A DNA stretch of 64,000 bases. Origin: Prevotella sp. khp7. GTDB taxonomy: Bacteria > Bacteroidota > Bacteroidia > Bacteroidales > Bacteroidaceae. The stretch is from positions 186,001 to 250,000 of the forward strand of contig NZ_FOIV01000001.1 of NCBI RefSeq assembly GCF_900109055.1. Direction: 5' to 3'. The notes under the pieces are model-generated. The model was not told the origin of the DNA. It saw nothing but the letters and a program-made list of their open reading frames with translations, and searched no databases. Numbering within the stretch: the first letter of the stretch is position 1; every line of letters starts with the position of its first letter. This document shows, one piece after another, positions 17,201 through 23,941 of the stretch. A program made the translations under genes and the position numbers.

Positions 17201-17232
17201 CAAAATTAGTAATAAAGAACTATATGAGCAAA
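17201..17232 (-). promoter_or_regulatory. Bacteroidetes-type promoter of the VapE operon
   Basis: Minus-strand TTTG (17229-17232), 20-nt spacer, TAATTTTG (17201-17208): a perfect consensus match. Transcription would start near 17194 and leave a leader of about 88 nt before the gene at 17106. Confidence 0.87.
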
Positions 17233-17489
17233 CATTCTTTGCTTTTTTTCCCTAAAACACGGTCCAAACCCAAAAATTCATGTCCCGCCTTTCCCTCCAT
17301 CCCCCCAAGAAACACCATAAAAAGATGCATGAGGCCGTAGAACTAACAAAACAGGTATGAAAATCGTCAAATTGGCAAGATTAATTGAATGCAAACACAT
17401 TTTTTTTACTTGCAATTACAACTTTTTTAATTAACGAGCAATGATTTTGAGATTTTTTGTGTAAATTTGTAGCCAAATATAGTTATGGA
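17233..17489. other. AT-rich intergenic stretch at the island border
   Basis: This completes the 384-nt gap between the VapE operon and the first island fragment. A TAAATTTG -7-like octamer occurs at 17462-17469 in front of the Xre remnant, but its best upstream TTTG is only 12 nt away. Homopolymer T runs and a C-rich patch (near 17290-17310) are present. No gene, tRNA or attachment-site duplication was recognised. Confidence 0.6.
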
Positions 17490-17591
17490 ATGGAACGCAA
17501 ACGAATTAACCGCCTGAAGGTGGTACTTGCAGAGAAGGGAATGACCAACAAACAATTTATGATTCTGTTAAAAGACTATGTGATTCACTAA
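17490..17591 (+). pseudogene. Remnant of an Xre-family regulator (first about 22 codons)
   Basis: The ORF begins MERKRINRLKVVLAEKGMTN, the usual opening of Bacteroides Xre regulators that precede restriction-modification genes. After NKQ the family sequence stops and 11 unrelated codons (FMILLKDYVIH) lead to a stop. Those codons are the out-of-frame reading of the next fragment, the methylase tail. The helix-turn-helix itself is lost. This is the 5' end of a deletion scar. Confidence 0.7.
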
Positions 17592-17806
17592 TGAAAGATT
17601 ATAGAGATAATAGCGTTGTATATAGACGTGTTTCTAATGGTATATTAACACAATTTGATTCTTTTTGTCCTGCAAAATCTAAAGATATATTGGACGAGAT
17701 AGACAAACTCCTCGCCTCTCATTACGGTTTCACCGAAGAAGAATTAGACTTCATCATCAACTACGACATCAAATATCGAATGGGTGATGAATTAAATGAA
17801 GAATAA
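17546..17806 (+). pseudogene. C-terminal remnant of an Eco57I-type DNA methylase/restriction subunit
   Basis: In the frame of the ATG at 17591, coding sense continues upstream to about 17546: TIYDSVKRLCDSLMKDYRDN, then SVVYRRV and a C-terminus containing ILDEIDKLLASHYGFTEEE and LDFIINYDIKYRMG. I recognise this ending from Eco57I-type N6-adenine methylase/restriction proteins of Bacteroidetes. The catalytic NPPY region and everything N-terminal is gone. It is fused out of frame to the Xre remnant, so the whole body of an R-M locus was deleted. The 71-aa ORF from 17591 could still be translated but is unlikely to be functional. Confidence 0.7.
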
Positions 17807-17823
17807 CTAAAAATACAAGTGAT

Positions 17824-18012
17824 ATGGAAGCAGTAGAATGGATATTTAGTGGTATAGGAACATCATTGTTGAGTGCCATTATTGGCTTTATCTTTGGTGG
17901 TGTTACAGGTTATAAAATTGGAATACGCAGCAATATTAGACAAAAGCAAAAAGCTGGAGACAATTCAAATCAAAATCAAATTGGTCAAATTGTAAACAAT
18001 GGAAATAAGTAA
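17824..18012 (+). CDS. Small membrane protein with C-terminal AGDNS-Q-Q-G motif
   Basis: A 62-aa protein. Residues 8-30 (SGIGTSLLSAIIGFIFGGVTGYK) form one glycine-rich transmembrane helix, followed by a basic linker (IGIRSNIRQKQ) and a polar tail KAGDNSNQNQIGQIVNNGNK. The tail repeats the motif found at the N-terminus of the next protein. Its Q-x-G-x-x-x-N-N character resembles the RHIM-like amyloid signalling motifs that link small bacterial cell-death effectors to their sensors. The gene overlaps the next by 14 nt. The likely role, by inference, is a membrane-acting effector triggered by the partner. Confidence 0.75.
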   Translation: MEAVEWIFSGIGTSLLSAIIGFIFGGVTGYKIGIRSNIRQKQKAGDNSNQNQIGQIVNNGNK

Positions 18013-19114
18013 ACAATCTCAAAATGCAGGGGATAATTCTACCCAAATGCAAGCAGGCACTATAAATAATTATTATACGACTGTTACTGGAATTGATGAG
18101 GCACGCGCCCGAATGATTTGTCAGGAAGAATATGCTATTGCTCGTCAAAACTGGACAAGCGAAGCCACCGCTATAGCCGACAATCGTGTGCATCAATTAG
18201 AAGACAAACTGATGCCCAAAATGATTGCATATGATAACACACTAAAAATCTTTGCAGATCCTGATTTCCAATTTACATTGCGGCAGGCTCAAATATCTGC
18301 AGCATCGTCAGAAAGAGAATCTGATTACGAGATGCTTTCAGAACTACTGCTTCATAGAGTGGAACAAGGAGATAATAGAGAACGAAGATTAGGTATACGC
18401 AAAGCAATAGAAGTTGTAAACCAAATAACGGACGAAGCATTAATAGGATTAACAATGGTATATGTCATTTCAAAATTCTCGCCAGTTTCACTAGATGTAA
18501 AAATAGGAATGTCTGTCTTAGATAATTTATATGGTAAAATATTGGATGGAAACAAGTTACCTGTAGGTGAAAATTGGATGGAGCATTTAGATCTTTTGTC
18601 TGCTGTTCGTTTAGGAACTAAAGGGATCAATACCTTTAAAAAACTTGAAGAATATATGCCATCTATGCTTTCCTATTATTTGGTTTCTGGCTTGGAGGAT
18701 AATTCAGAGAAACTTACGGAAATCAAACATGACTTTATGCAATGCGGAATTCCACAAAATTGCATTGTTCCATATCCTCTAAAGCAAAATTATGTTTATC
18801 TTAATGTAACAAGTAAGTTAGAGGATATAACAATAACAAAGGAACTTGGCAATGGTATTATATTGAAAATGAAATTGAATGAGCAGCAAAAAGAAACTAT
18901 GAGCAAGGCCATCTCCATTTTAAAGAAAGATGAATCAAACAATATATCTTTGAAGAACAAACTAATGGAAATATGGGATACATATCCAAACCTCAAATTA
19001 GTGAAAGAATGGTGGAATGAGTTACCGTGCCATTTCATTATCACCCCTGTAGGAGTTGCTCTCGCCAATGCATATGCACATGGTAAAGATTCTAGTGTTC
19101 CATGTTTATATTAA
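17999..19114 (+). CDS. Island protein with N-terminal AGDNS-Q-Q-G motif (LPO_1073/Vpar_1526-like)
   Basis: A 371-aa AT-rich gene. Residues 5-25 (QSQNAGDNSTQMQAGTINN) repeat the tail motif of the upstream membrane protein. Next comes a helical region of about 100 residues (EARARMICQEEYAIARQNW, TLKIFADPDFQFTLRQAQISA) and a larger mixed domain including a helical LIGLTMVYVIS segment; the C-terminus has FIITPVGVALANAY. I recall this arrangement from the LPO_1073/Vpar_1526 family, whose function is not established. There is no P-loop or nuclease motif. The 14-nt overlap and shared motif suggest the two proteins meet through homotypic motif stacking, this one being the sensor or trigger. That is inference. 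Confidence 0.7.
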   Translation: MEISKQSQNAGDNSTQMQAGTINNYYTTVTGIDEARARMICQEEYAIARQNWTSEATAIADNRVHQLEDKLMPKMIAYDNTLKIFADPDFQFTLRQAQISAASSERESDYEMLSELLLHRVEQGDNRERRLGIRKAIEVVNQITDEALIGLTMVYVISKFSPVSLDVKIGMSVLDNLYGKILDGNKLPVGENWMEHLDLLSAVRLGTKGINTFKKLEEYMPSMLSYYLVSGLEDNSEKLTEIKHDFMQCGIPQNCIVPYPLKQNYVYLNVTSKLEDITITKELGNGIILKMKLNEQQKETMSKAISILKKDESNNISLKNKLMEIWDTYPNLKLVKEWWNELPCHFIITPVGVALANAYAHGKDSSVPCLY

Positions 19115-19146
19115 TAAATCGAGGGGGACTGCTCATATAATCATTT

Positions 19147-19184
19147 CAAGTTACTGGTTAACTCTCACAAGTTAGTGGGTAACT
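19147..19184. repeat. Two 17-bp direct repeats, 21-bp spacing
   Basis: CAAGTTACTGGTTAACT (19147-19163) and CAAGTTAGTGGGTAACT (19168-19184) differ at two positions and start 21 bp apart. They lie in the gap between the motif-bearing pair and the DUF4062 stub. They could be a regulator binding site or a rearrangement footprint. Confidence 0.6.
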
Positions 19185-19268
19185 ATAATACACTTCTTGG
19201 ACGAGCCAAGCGACAAAGTCGAGCGAGTGGGAAACTCGAAAAGAGGTGCTTATTATAAAATAAGAATT

Positions 19269-19391
19269 ATGGCAGACGTTAATATATTTATAAATTCTAC
19301 ATGCTATGACTTGTCGCAAGTCAGGCAAGACTTGCATGACATTATATCTGGTTTAGGGCATAACCCGATGATGTCGGAGCAAAATATATAA
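19269..19391 (+). pseudogene. DUF4062 protein stub (N-terminal 40 residues)
   Basis: The 40-codon ORF MADVNIFINSTCYDLSQVRQ...LGHNPMMSEQNI matches the start of DUF4062 proteins (family pattern xxIFxSSTCYDLxxxRxxL...GHxPxxSE), which are normally several hundred residues and common near defence genes. It stops just after the conserved SE, so nearly the whole protein is missing. A longer frame from 19197 only adds residues without family character. This is the second decayed gene of the island. Confidence 0.7.
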
Positions 19392-19413
19392 TCGTTCAAT
19401 TGAAAATAAGTAT

Positions 19414-20856
19414 ATGATATCAAAAGAAGAAATACAGGCATTGCTGCACAGCACGGAGAATTTTCGGGTAGAGCGAACGGTATCCACGACGAACATGGAC
19501 AAATTCTGTGAAGCCATTTGTGCCTTCTCCAATGATTTGCCAGACTCTCGGCAAAAGGGTTATCTGCTGATAGGTGCCCATGATGACGGACGGCTGTCGG
19601 GACTAAAGGTGGACGATGCTCTGCTGAAAAAGATTTCTGGCATCCGCTCGGATGGCAACATCCTGCCATTGCCTGTGATGACGGTAGAGCGGGTGGAGTT
19701 TCCTGATGGTGATTTGCTGGTAGCAGAGGTTTCCCCTTCGCTGCTGCCTCCTGTGCGGTATCGTGGAAGGGTGTTCGTGCGTATCGGTCCCAGACGTGAC
19801 ATAGCCAGTGAAGCGGAAGAGCGGATATTAACGGAACGACGTATGGCATATATGGCAACCTTTGATGCTACACCTTGTCTTGGGGCAACATTGGACGACT
19901 TGAATCTGGAGTATATTAAGAAGGAGTATCTGCCTTCTGTGGTAACCCCAGAAGTGTTGGCAGATGACAAACGGGACATCAAGGAGCAATTGGCTTCGGT
20001 CCGTCTGTATGACCGCATTCATGGTTGCCCTACATACGCAGCTCTCATCTTGTTTGGCAAAAATCCGCGGTATTATCTGCCAGGGGCTTACGTTCAGTTT
20101 GTACGCTTTGCAGGCAAGACCATTGGCGGGGAGGTGCTGAACGAGAAACGTTTTCAGGGTCCGCTTTTCCAGTTGCTACCCGCATTGGAATCCTTTGTCA
20201 GTGATGCTGTTATCACGCAAAGACCCGTCGCTGTGAGTCTGTTCCGTGAGAAGACCGTCATCAACTATCCCAATAATGCATTGCGTGAGTTGATGATGAA
20301 TGCCTGTATGCATCGTGACTATCAATCGAATATGCCTATCCGGCTATATCAGTTTGACGACCATATTGAAATTATGAACGCCGGAGGGTTATATGGTGAG
20401 GCACGTCCTGAGAATTTTCCCAATGTAAATGACTATCGCAATCCTATTATAGCGGAAGCCATGAAGGAGATGAAGTATGTCAATATGTTCAACCAAGGTA
20501 TAAGGCGTGTGCAGGATATGCTGCTTGAAAATGGCAACAAGGAGGCTGTTTTCGATGTGTCAAAGTTGACTGCATTTGAAGTGACTGTGCCTTCAACTGT
20601 GGATGTCACTCAAGGTGATACCCAAGGTGATACTCAAGGTGATACTCAAGATGATACTCAAGGTAATGCTCTTGATATGTGGATTGAAGAACAGATTAGA
20701 ACAAATCCTAAAATTACTACTGAAGAATTAGCAAGAACAAGTAAAAAGGGACTTGCGACCATCAAACGCCATATTGCAAAACTCACTCATATTAAATATG
20801 TCGGCAGTGGTTATAGTGGTCACTGGGAAATTATTGAAGACGATGCAGAGATGTAA
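19414..20856 (+). CDS. AlbA/Schlafen-type ATP-binding regulator
   Basis: A 480-aa protein of the AlbA_2 plus HATPase_c_4 family. The N-terminal AlbA_2/Schlafen-like domain is about residues 10-130 (FRVERTV, KGYLLIGAHDDGRLSG, VRYRGRVFVRIGPR). The GHKL ATPase-like part lies around residues 285-370, with ALRELMMNACMHRDYQ as the N-box and EIMNAGGLYG after it. A tetrapeptide linker TQGDTQGDTQGDTQDDTQGN (about 399-418) leads to a winged-helix end (KITTEELARTSKKGLATIKRHI). Family members act as transcription regulators or defence components. It is less AT-rich than its left neighbours, so it has a different origin. It is followed after 12 nt by the DprA-like gene, its probable operon partner. Confidence 0.85.
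   Translation: MISKEEIQALLHSTENFRVERTVSTTNMDKFCEAICAFSNDLPDSRQKGYLLIGAHDDGRLSGLKVDDALLKKISGIRSDGNILPLPVMTVERVEFPDGDLLVAEVSPSLLPPVRYRGRVFVRIGPRRDIASEAEERILTERRMAYMATFDATPCLGATLDDLNLEYIKKEYLPSVVTPEVLADDKRDIKEQLASVRLYDRIHGCPTYAALILFGKNPRYYLPGAYVQFVRFAGKTIGGEVLNEKRFQGPLFQLLPALESFVSDAVITQRPVAVSLFREKTVINYPNNALRELMMNACMHRDYQSNMPIRLYQFDDHIEIMNAGGLYGEARPENFPNVNDYRNPIIAEAMKEMKYVNMFNQGIRRVQDMLLENGNKEAVFDVSKLTAFEVTVPSTVDVTQGDTQGDTQGDTQDDTQGNALDMWIEEQIRTNPKITTEELARTSKKGLATIKRHIAKLTHIKYVGSGYSGHWEIIEDDAEM
20608..20667 (+). repeat. Five 12-bp tandem repeats coding (TQGD)5
   Basis: The unit ACTCAAGGTGAT is repeated five times with single-base changes inside the AlbA-type gene. It encodes the acidic linker between the ATPase part and the winged helix. 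The unit length keeps the frame, so copy number can change linker length without breaking the gene. Confidence 0.88.
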
Positions 20857-20868
20857 TTGAGAGAGACA

Positions 20869-21498
20869 ATGAAGATGGAGTATCTTGGCAATCGGGAACT
20901 TTTGAAGCTGAGGAAGACAGCATTCTTGGTATCGAGTACCATTTCTTCGGAAACAGTGCTGCAAGTGTATGACTGGGCAACAGAAATGCGCAATCGTGGG
21001 GCGTGTGTAATCAGCGGCTTCAGTAGCAAGTTGGAGCAAGACGTGCTTCACTTCCTGCTGAAGGGCAGTCAGCCCATTATCATTGTGCTTGCACGAAAGA
21101 TGTATAAGGTTATTCCTGACGAATTAAAAGAGCCGTTGGCTCAGAACCAGCTGTTGATTATCTCTGTTAGTAATGCCATCCGCCAGTCAAAGATGACTGC
21201 AATGACTAGGAACAGATATGTATGTGAAATGGCAGACAGGATTCTGTTCGTTGGAGTGACCGAACAGAGTAGTTTGTATCCCTATAAAAATGAATATCGC
21301 AATAAACTTGAAAAAATATATGACACTATTTGGCAAAAAGGTGATCCTTCGTCCTACGATGGTGGAACACTTTCTGGCCTGAAAGTGACTGATGTAATGA
21401 AGGGTGGGGTGAGTGATAAGATTATTTTCATTTTTCCTCGAAAAATTTCTCTTTTGTCATTTCTTTTTTGTATCTTTGCATTCAATATCAAATCATAA
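20869..21498 (+). CDS. DprA-like Rossmann-fold protein
   Basis: A 209-aa protein. The first about 150 residues match DprA/SMF-like nucleotide-binding proteins found outside competence loci: MEYLGNRELLKLRKTAFLVS, a GACVISGFSSKLEQDVLHFL segment and PIIIVLARKMYK. The ATG at 20869 is preferred over the TTG at 20857. The last about 30 residues (IIFIFPRKISLLSFLFCIFA) do not look like the family and run over a -7-type box, so the 3' end may have been replaced by rearrangement. It follows the AlbA-type gene by 12 nt. A role in defence or DNA uptake is inferred from context only. Confidence 0.75.
   Translation: MKMEYLGNRELLKLRKTAFLVSSTISSETVLQVYDWATEMRNRGACVISGFSSKLEQDVLHFLLKGSQPIIIVLARKMYKVIPDELKEPLAQNQLLIISVSNAIRQSKMTAMTRNRYVCEMADRILFVGVTEQSSLYPYKNEYRNKLEKIYDTIWQKGDPSSYDGGTLSGLKVTDVMKGGVSDKIIFIFPRKISLLSFLFCIFAFNIKS
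21471..21478 (+). promoter_or_regulatory. Possible -7 box in front of the HsdM remnant
   Basis: TATCTTTG matches TAnnTTTG and lies inside the 3' end of the DprA-like ORF, 32 nt before the ATG at 21511. The nearest TTTG (21453-21456) is only 14 nt upstream. It may have been the promoter of the deleted methylase gene. Confidence 0.5.
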
Positions 21499-21510
21499 AA
21501 ACAAAGATTA

Positions 21511-21623
21511 ATGATAAACATGAGAATACTTGAGGCAGAGTTGTGGGAATCTGCTGAAAACTGAACAGCGAAGCCAATACTTTGATGGAAGAGATTCAAA
21601 AAGCTTGGGAGGAACTGAAATGA
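21511..21623 (+). pseudogene. Remnant of a type I methylase gene (HsdM-like), both ends kept
   Basis: Two fragments in different frames abut near 21560. The first starts at the ATG at 21511 and reads MINMRILEAELWESAEN, like the opening of Bacteroidetes type I N6-adenine methylases. The second reads LNSEANTLMEEIQKAWEELK and ends at a TGA (21621-21623) that overlaps the next gene's ATG as ATGA, which is how a real upstream gene in an operon would end. The central part of the methylase, including NPPF/Y, is missing. The start is a fair match from memory; the end is less diagnostic. Confidence 0.55.
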
Positions 21624-21988
21624 GCAAGATGTCTTTCCGCTTCTATAAGGACCATGAGGTTAGAGCCATTTGGGATGAAGAAAAGTCCCAGTGGTGGTTT
21701 TCTATTGTGGATATTGTTGCAGCCATTACCGAAAGCCCCAATCCGCGAAAGTATTGGAGCGTGTTGAAAACCAGGCTGAAGAAAGCAGGAAACGAGTTGA
21801 CTACACGCTGTAGTCAACTGAAAATGACTTCAGCCGATGGAAAACGCTACGCTACCGATTGCTTTGCACAAGAGGATATCATCAATCTGGTAAGGGTGAT
21901 TCCAAGTCCCAAGACAGCCGATTTCCTCGATTGGTTCATTTATAGTGACAACACCATTGATGGACAAAGCAAGAAGAAAGCACTATAA
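21620..21988 (+). pseudogene. Truncated BRO-N/antirepressor-type gene
   Basis: A 122-aa product starting MSKMSFRFYKDHEVRAIWDE. The BRO-N/antirepressor domain spans about residues 5-100 (WWFSIVDIVAAITESPNPRKYWSVL, DGKRYATDCFAQEDIINLVR). In full-length relatives I remember a further domain, often Fic-like, after SDNTIDGQSKKKA; here the frame stops right after KKAL. Such genes sit between hsdM and hsdS in some type I R-M loci, which fits the HsdM remnant with which it shares an ATGA. It is marked as a pseudogene because of the abrupt end, but the short protein could still be made. Confidence 0.55.
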
Positions 21989-22036
21989 TGGCGTGGCATA
22001 AATGTAAAACTTTAGAAACCTAAACATTAAAAAAAT

Positions 22037-23818
22037 ATGAGAGCAAAGTTTACCGTTGTATTGCTACTGTTTGTATGCCTGAGTGTTTTTGGGGCACAAA
22101 CAACGCCTGTTACCGTTAATCAACAAGAATCTGTTTCGCAGCTGCAAGCAGAAAACGAGGCGATGAAGAAGCAACTGGAGAATCTGGAGAAGGAGGTTGA
22201 ACTGTATCGCGGGGAAGTGCTCGCTAAAGAATCTACAATTAATGATAATCTAGGGCATTGGTTGACTTTGCTGAGTATCGTAATTGGGGCGATTGTTTCT
22301 ATTCTTGGTATTGGACTTGGTGTTATTATTCCTTTGGTTCTGAACGCAAGGAATGATAAACGTTTGAAGGAAAGTTATGAAAAAATGGTTGGAGAGTTGA
22401 AAATCCAAATTGATTCTGTAGGAAAGGATGCGAAATCAGCAAAGGATTCATTATCTGCAGTGACTGAACTTAAAAATGATATAGAAACAATTAAAAATGA
22501 TATAGATAAGAGTAAGAAGAACGCTGAAAGAGCTGCCAAAAGAGCTATGGTGAGCAAACTGTTTGCTCAGGCTGTATCAGAAAAGAACTCCACGAAAGCA
22601 ATAGAATTGTATTCTAAAATTCTAGAAATTAATCCCAATATCGCTGAAGTATATTATAATCGAGGGATATTGAGAGAGGAAATGAAAGATCAAGCAGGTG
22701 CTCTTCAGGATTATGATAAAGCAATAGAATTTAATCCGAATGATGGCGATGCCTATTATAATCGAGGAATATTAAGAGAGGAAATGAAAGATCAAGCAGG
22801 TGCTCTTCAGGATTACAATAAAGCAATAGAGCTTAATCCGAATGATGGCGATGCCTATTATAATCGAGGTAATTTAAGAAAGGAAATGAATGACCTGGCA
22901 GGCGCTCTTCAGGACTACGATAAAGCAATAGAGCTTGATCCGAATTATGTCGATGCTTATAATAATCGAGGCATATTGAAAAAGGAAATGAAAGACCAAG
23001 CAGGTGCTCTTCAGGATTACAATAAAGTAATAGAACTTGCTCCGAATGATGGCGATGCATATTTCAACCGAGGAGTATTAAGAAAGGAAATGAATGACCT
23101 GGAAGGTGCTCTTCAGGATTATAATAAAGCAATAGAGCTTAATCCTAATGATGGCGATGCCTATTATAATCGAGGGATATTAAGAAGGGGAATGAATGAC
23201 CTGGAAGGTGCTCTTCAGGATTTCGATAAAGCAATCGAACTTGATCCGAATAATGTTGCTTTCTATAATAACCGTGGTAATATAAGAAAGGAAATGAATG
23301 ACCTAGAAGGTGCACTTCAGGATTACAATAAAGCAATAGAACTTGATCCTAATAATGCTGGTTTATATAACAATCGAGGCATATTAAAAAAGGAGATGGA
23401 TGACATAGAAGGCGCTCTTCTGGATTATAATAAAGCAATAGAACTTGATCCGAATAATGCTGACTCATATAACAATCGTGCAGATTTATATTTGCGATTA
23501 AAAGACTTGGATGAAGCATTAAAAGACGCTAACAAATCAATAGAATTAGGTGGTGAATTCTATTCTTATGTCACTAGAGGTGAGATCTTTATGGCAATGA
23601 ATAATTATATAGATGCGATAAATGATTTTACTCAGGCGATATCATATAATCCTAATAGTATAGAAACGTTGGAATATCGGGCTAAATGTTATCGGAAGTT
23701 AGCAGAAACTGAGCAAGACCCTGCAAAGAAAGCGGATTTGATTGCTAAGGCTAAAGCTGATGAGAAGATAGTTAAATCATTGAAGAAAAAGAAAAAATCC
23801 GGGAATGGAGAAAAATGA
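22037..23818 (+). CDS. Membrane-anchored TPR protein with near-identical repeats
   Basis: A 593-aa protein. There is a signal peptide (to about residue 20), a coiled coil (residues 30-65), a transmembrane helix (LTLLSIVIGAIVSILGIGLGVIIPLVL, about 77-103) and a second coiled coil (115-170). About ten tetratricopeptide repeats follow from residue about 175, pattern YYNRGILREEMKDQAGALQD then YDKAIELNPN. The tail is lysine-rich. Repeats 1-8 are nearly the same at the DNA level (22643-23458). TPR arrays bind peptides or other proteins; no enzyme domain is present. It lies in the AT-rich island between the truncated BRO gene and the SMR pump, with its own 48-nt gap upstream. Confidence 0.85.
   Translation: MRAKFTVVLLLFVCLSVFGAQTTPVTVNQQESVSQLQAENEAMKKQLENLEKEVELYRGEVLAKESTINDNLGHWLTLLSIVIGAIVSILGIGLGVIIPLVLNARNDKRLKESYEKMVGELKIQIDSVGKDAKSAKDSLSAVTELKNDIETIKNDIDKSKKNAERAAKRAMVSKLFAQAVSEKNSTKAIELYSKILEINPNIAEVYYNRGILREEMKDQAGALQDYDKAIEFNPNDGDAYYNRGILREEMKDQAGALQDYNKAIELNPNDGDAYYNRGNLRKEMNDLAGALQDYDKAIELDPNYVDAYNNRGILKKEMKDQAGALQDYNKVIELAPNDGDAYFNRGVLRKEMNDLEGALQDYNKAIELNPNDGDAYYNRGILRRGMNDLEGALQDFDKAIELDPNNVAFYNNRGNIRKEMNDLEGALQDYNKAIELDPNNAGLYNNRGILKKEMDDIEGALLDYNKAIELDPNNADSYNNRADLYLRLKDLDEALKDANKSIELGGEFYSYVTRGEIFMAMNNYIDAINDFTQAISYNPNSIETLEYRAKCYRKLAETEQDPAKKADLIAKAKADEKIVKSLKKKKKSGNGEK
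22643..23458 (+). repeat. Eight tandem 102-bp repeats (34-residue TPR units)
   Basis: Eight in-register 102-bp units encode TPRs with stretches such as GGTGCTCTTCAGGATTA and AAAGCAATAGAGCTTAATCC kept almost base for base, including at synonymous sites. This points to recent duplication or gene conversion. Later repeats are more diverged. Confidence 0.9.
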
Positions 23819-23821
23819 TGA

Positions 23822-23941
23822 GGGGAATGGAAAATAAAGCAGGTGACTACAGAACTGCACGATAAACTGCACGATAAAGTTCCTAATAAAATTCCTAATA
23901 AACTCAGAAACGGATTTCCTAATAAATATATAACCAGATGA
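23822..23941 (+). pseudogene. C-terminal linker fragment of a lost gene (LHDK/VPNK repeats)
   Basis: An open frame without a start codon reads KQVTTELHDKLHDKVPNK then IPNKL and ends TR, with its TGA overlapping the SMR start (ATGA at 23938). The (L/V)-x-x-K tetrapeptide repeats look like the variable linker of AlbA_2-type proteins such as the one at 19414, whose linker is TQGD. It is probably the last piece of a second such gene, but a fragment this short is weak evidence. Confidence 0.4.

Noticed and set aside
19197-19268. Longer start for the DUF4062 stub
   Set aside because: The 24 extra codons have no family similarity; MADVNIFINSTCYD is the normal N-terminus.
19304-19858. 184-aa minus-strand ORF over the DUF4062 stub and AlbA-type gene
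   Set aside because: It overlaps a clear plus-strand AlbA_2 domain and has no recognisable content.
22643-23458. CRISPR-like or satellite repeat
   Set aside because: The 102-bp period is the 34-codon TPR unit in a continuous reading frame.
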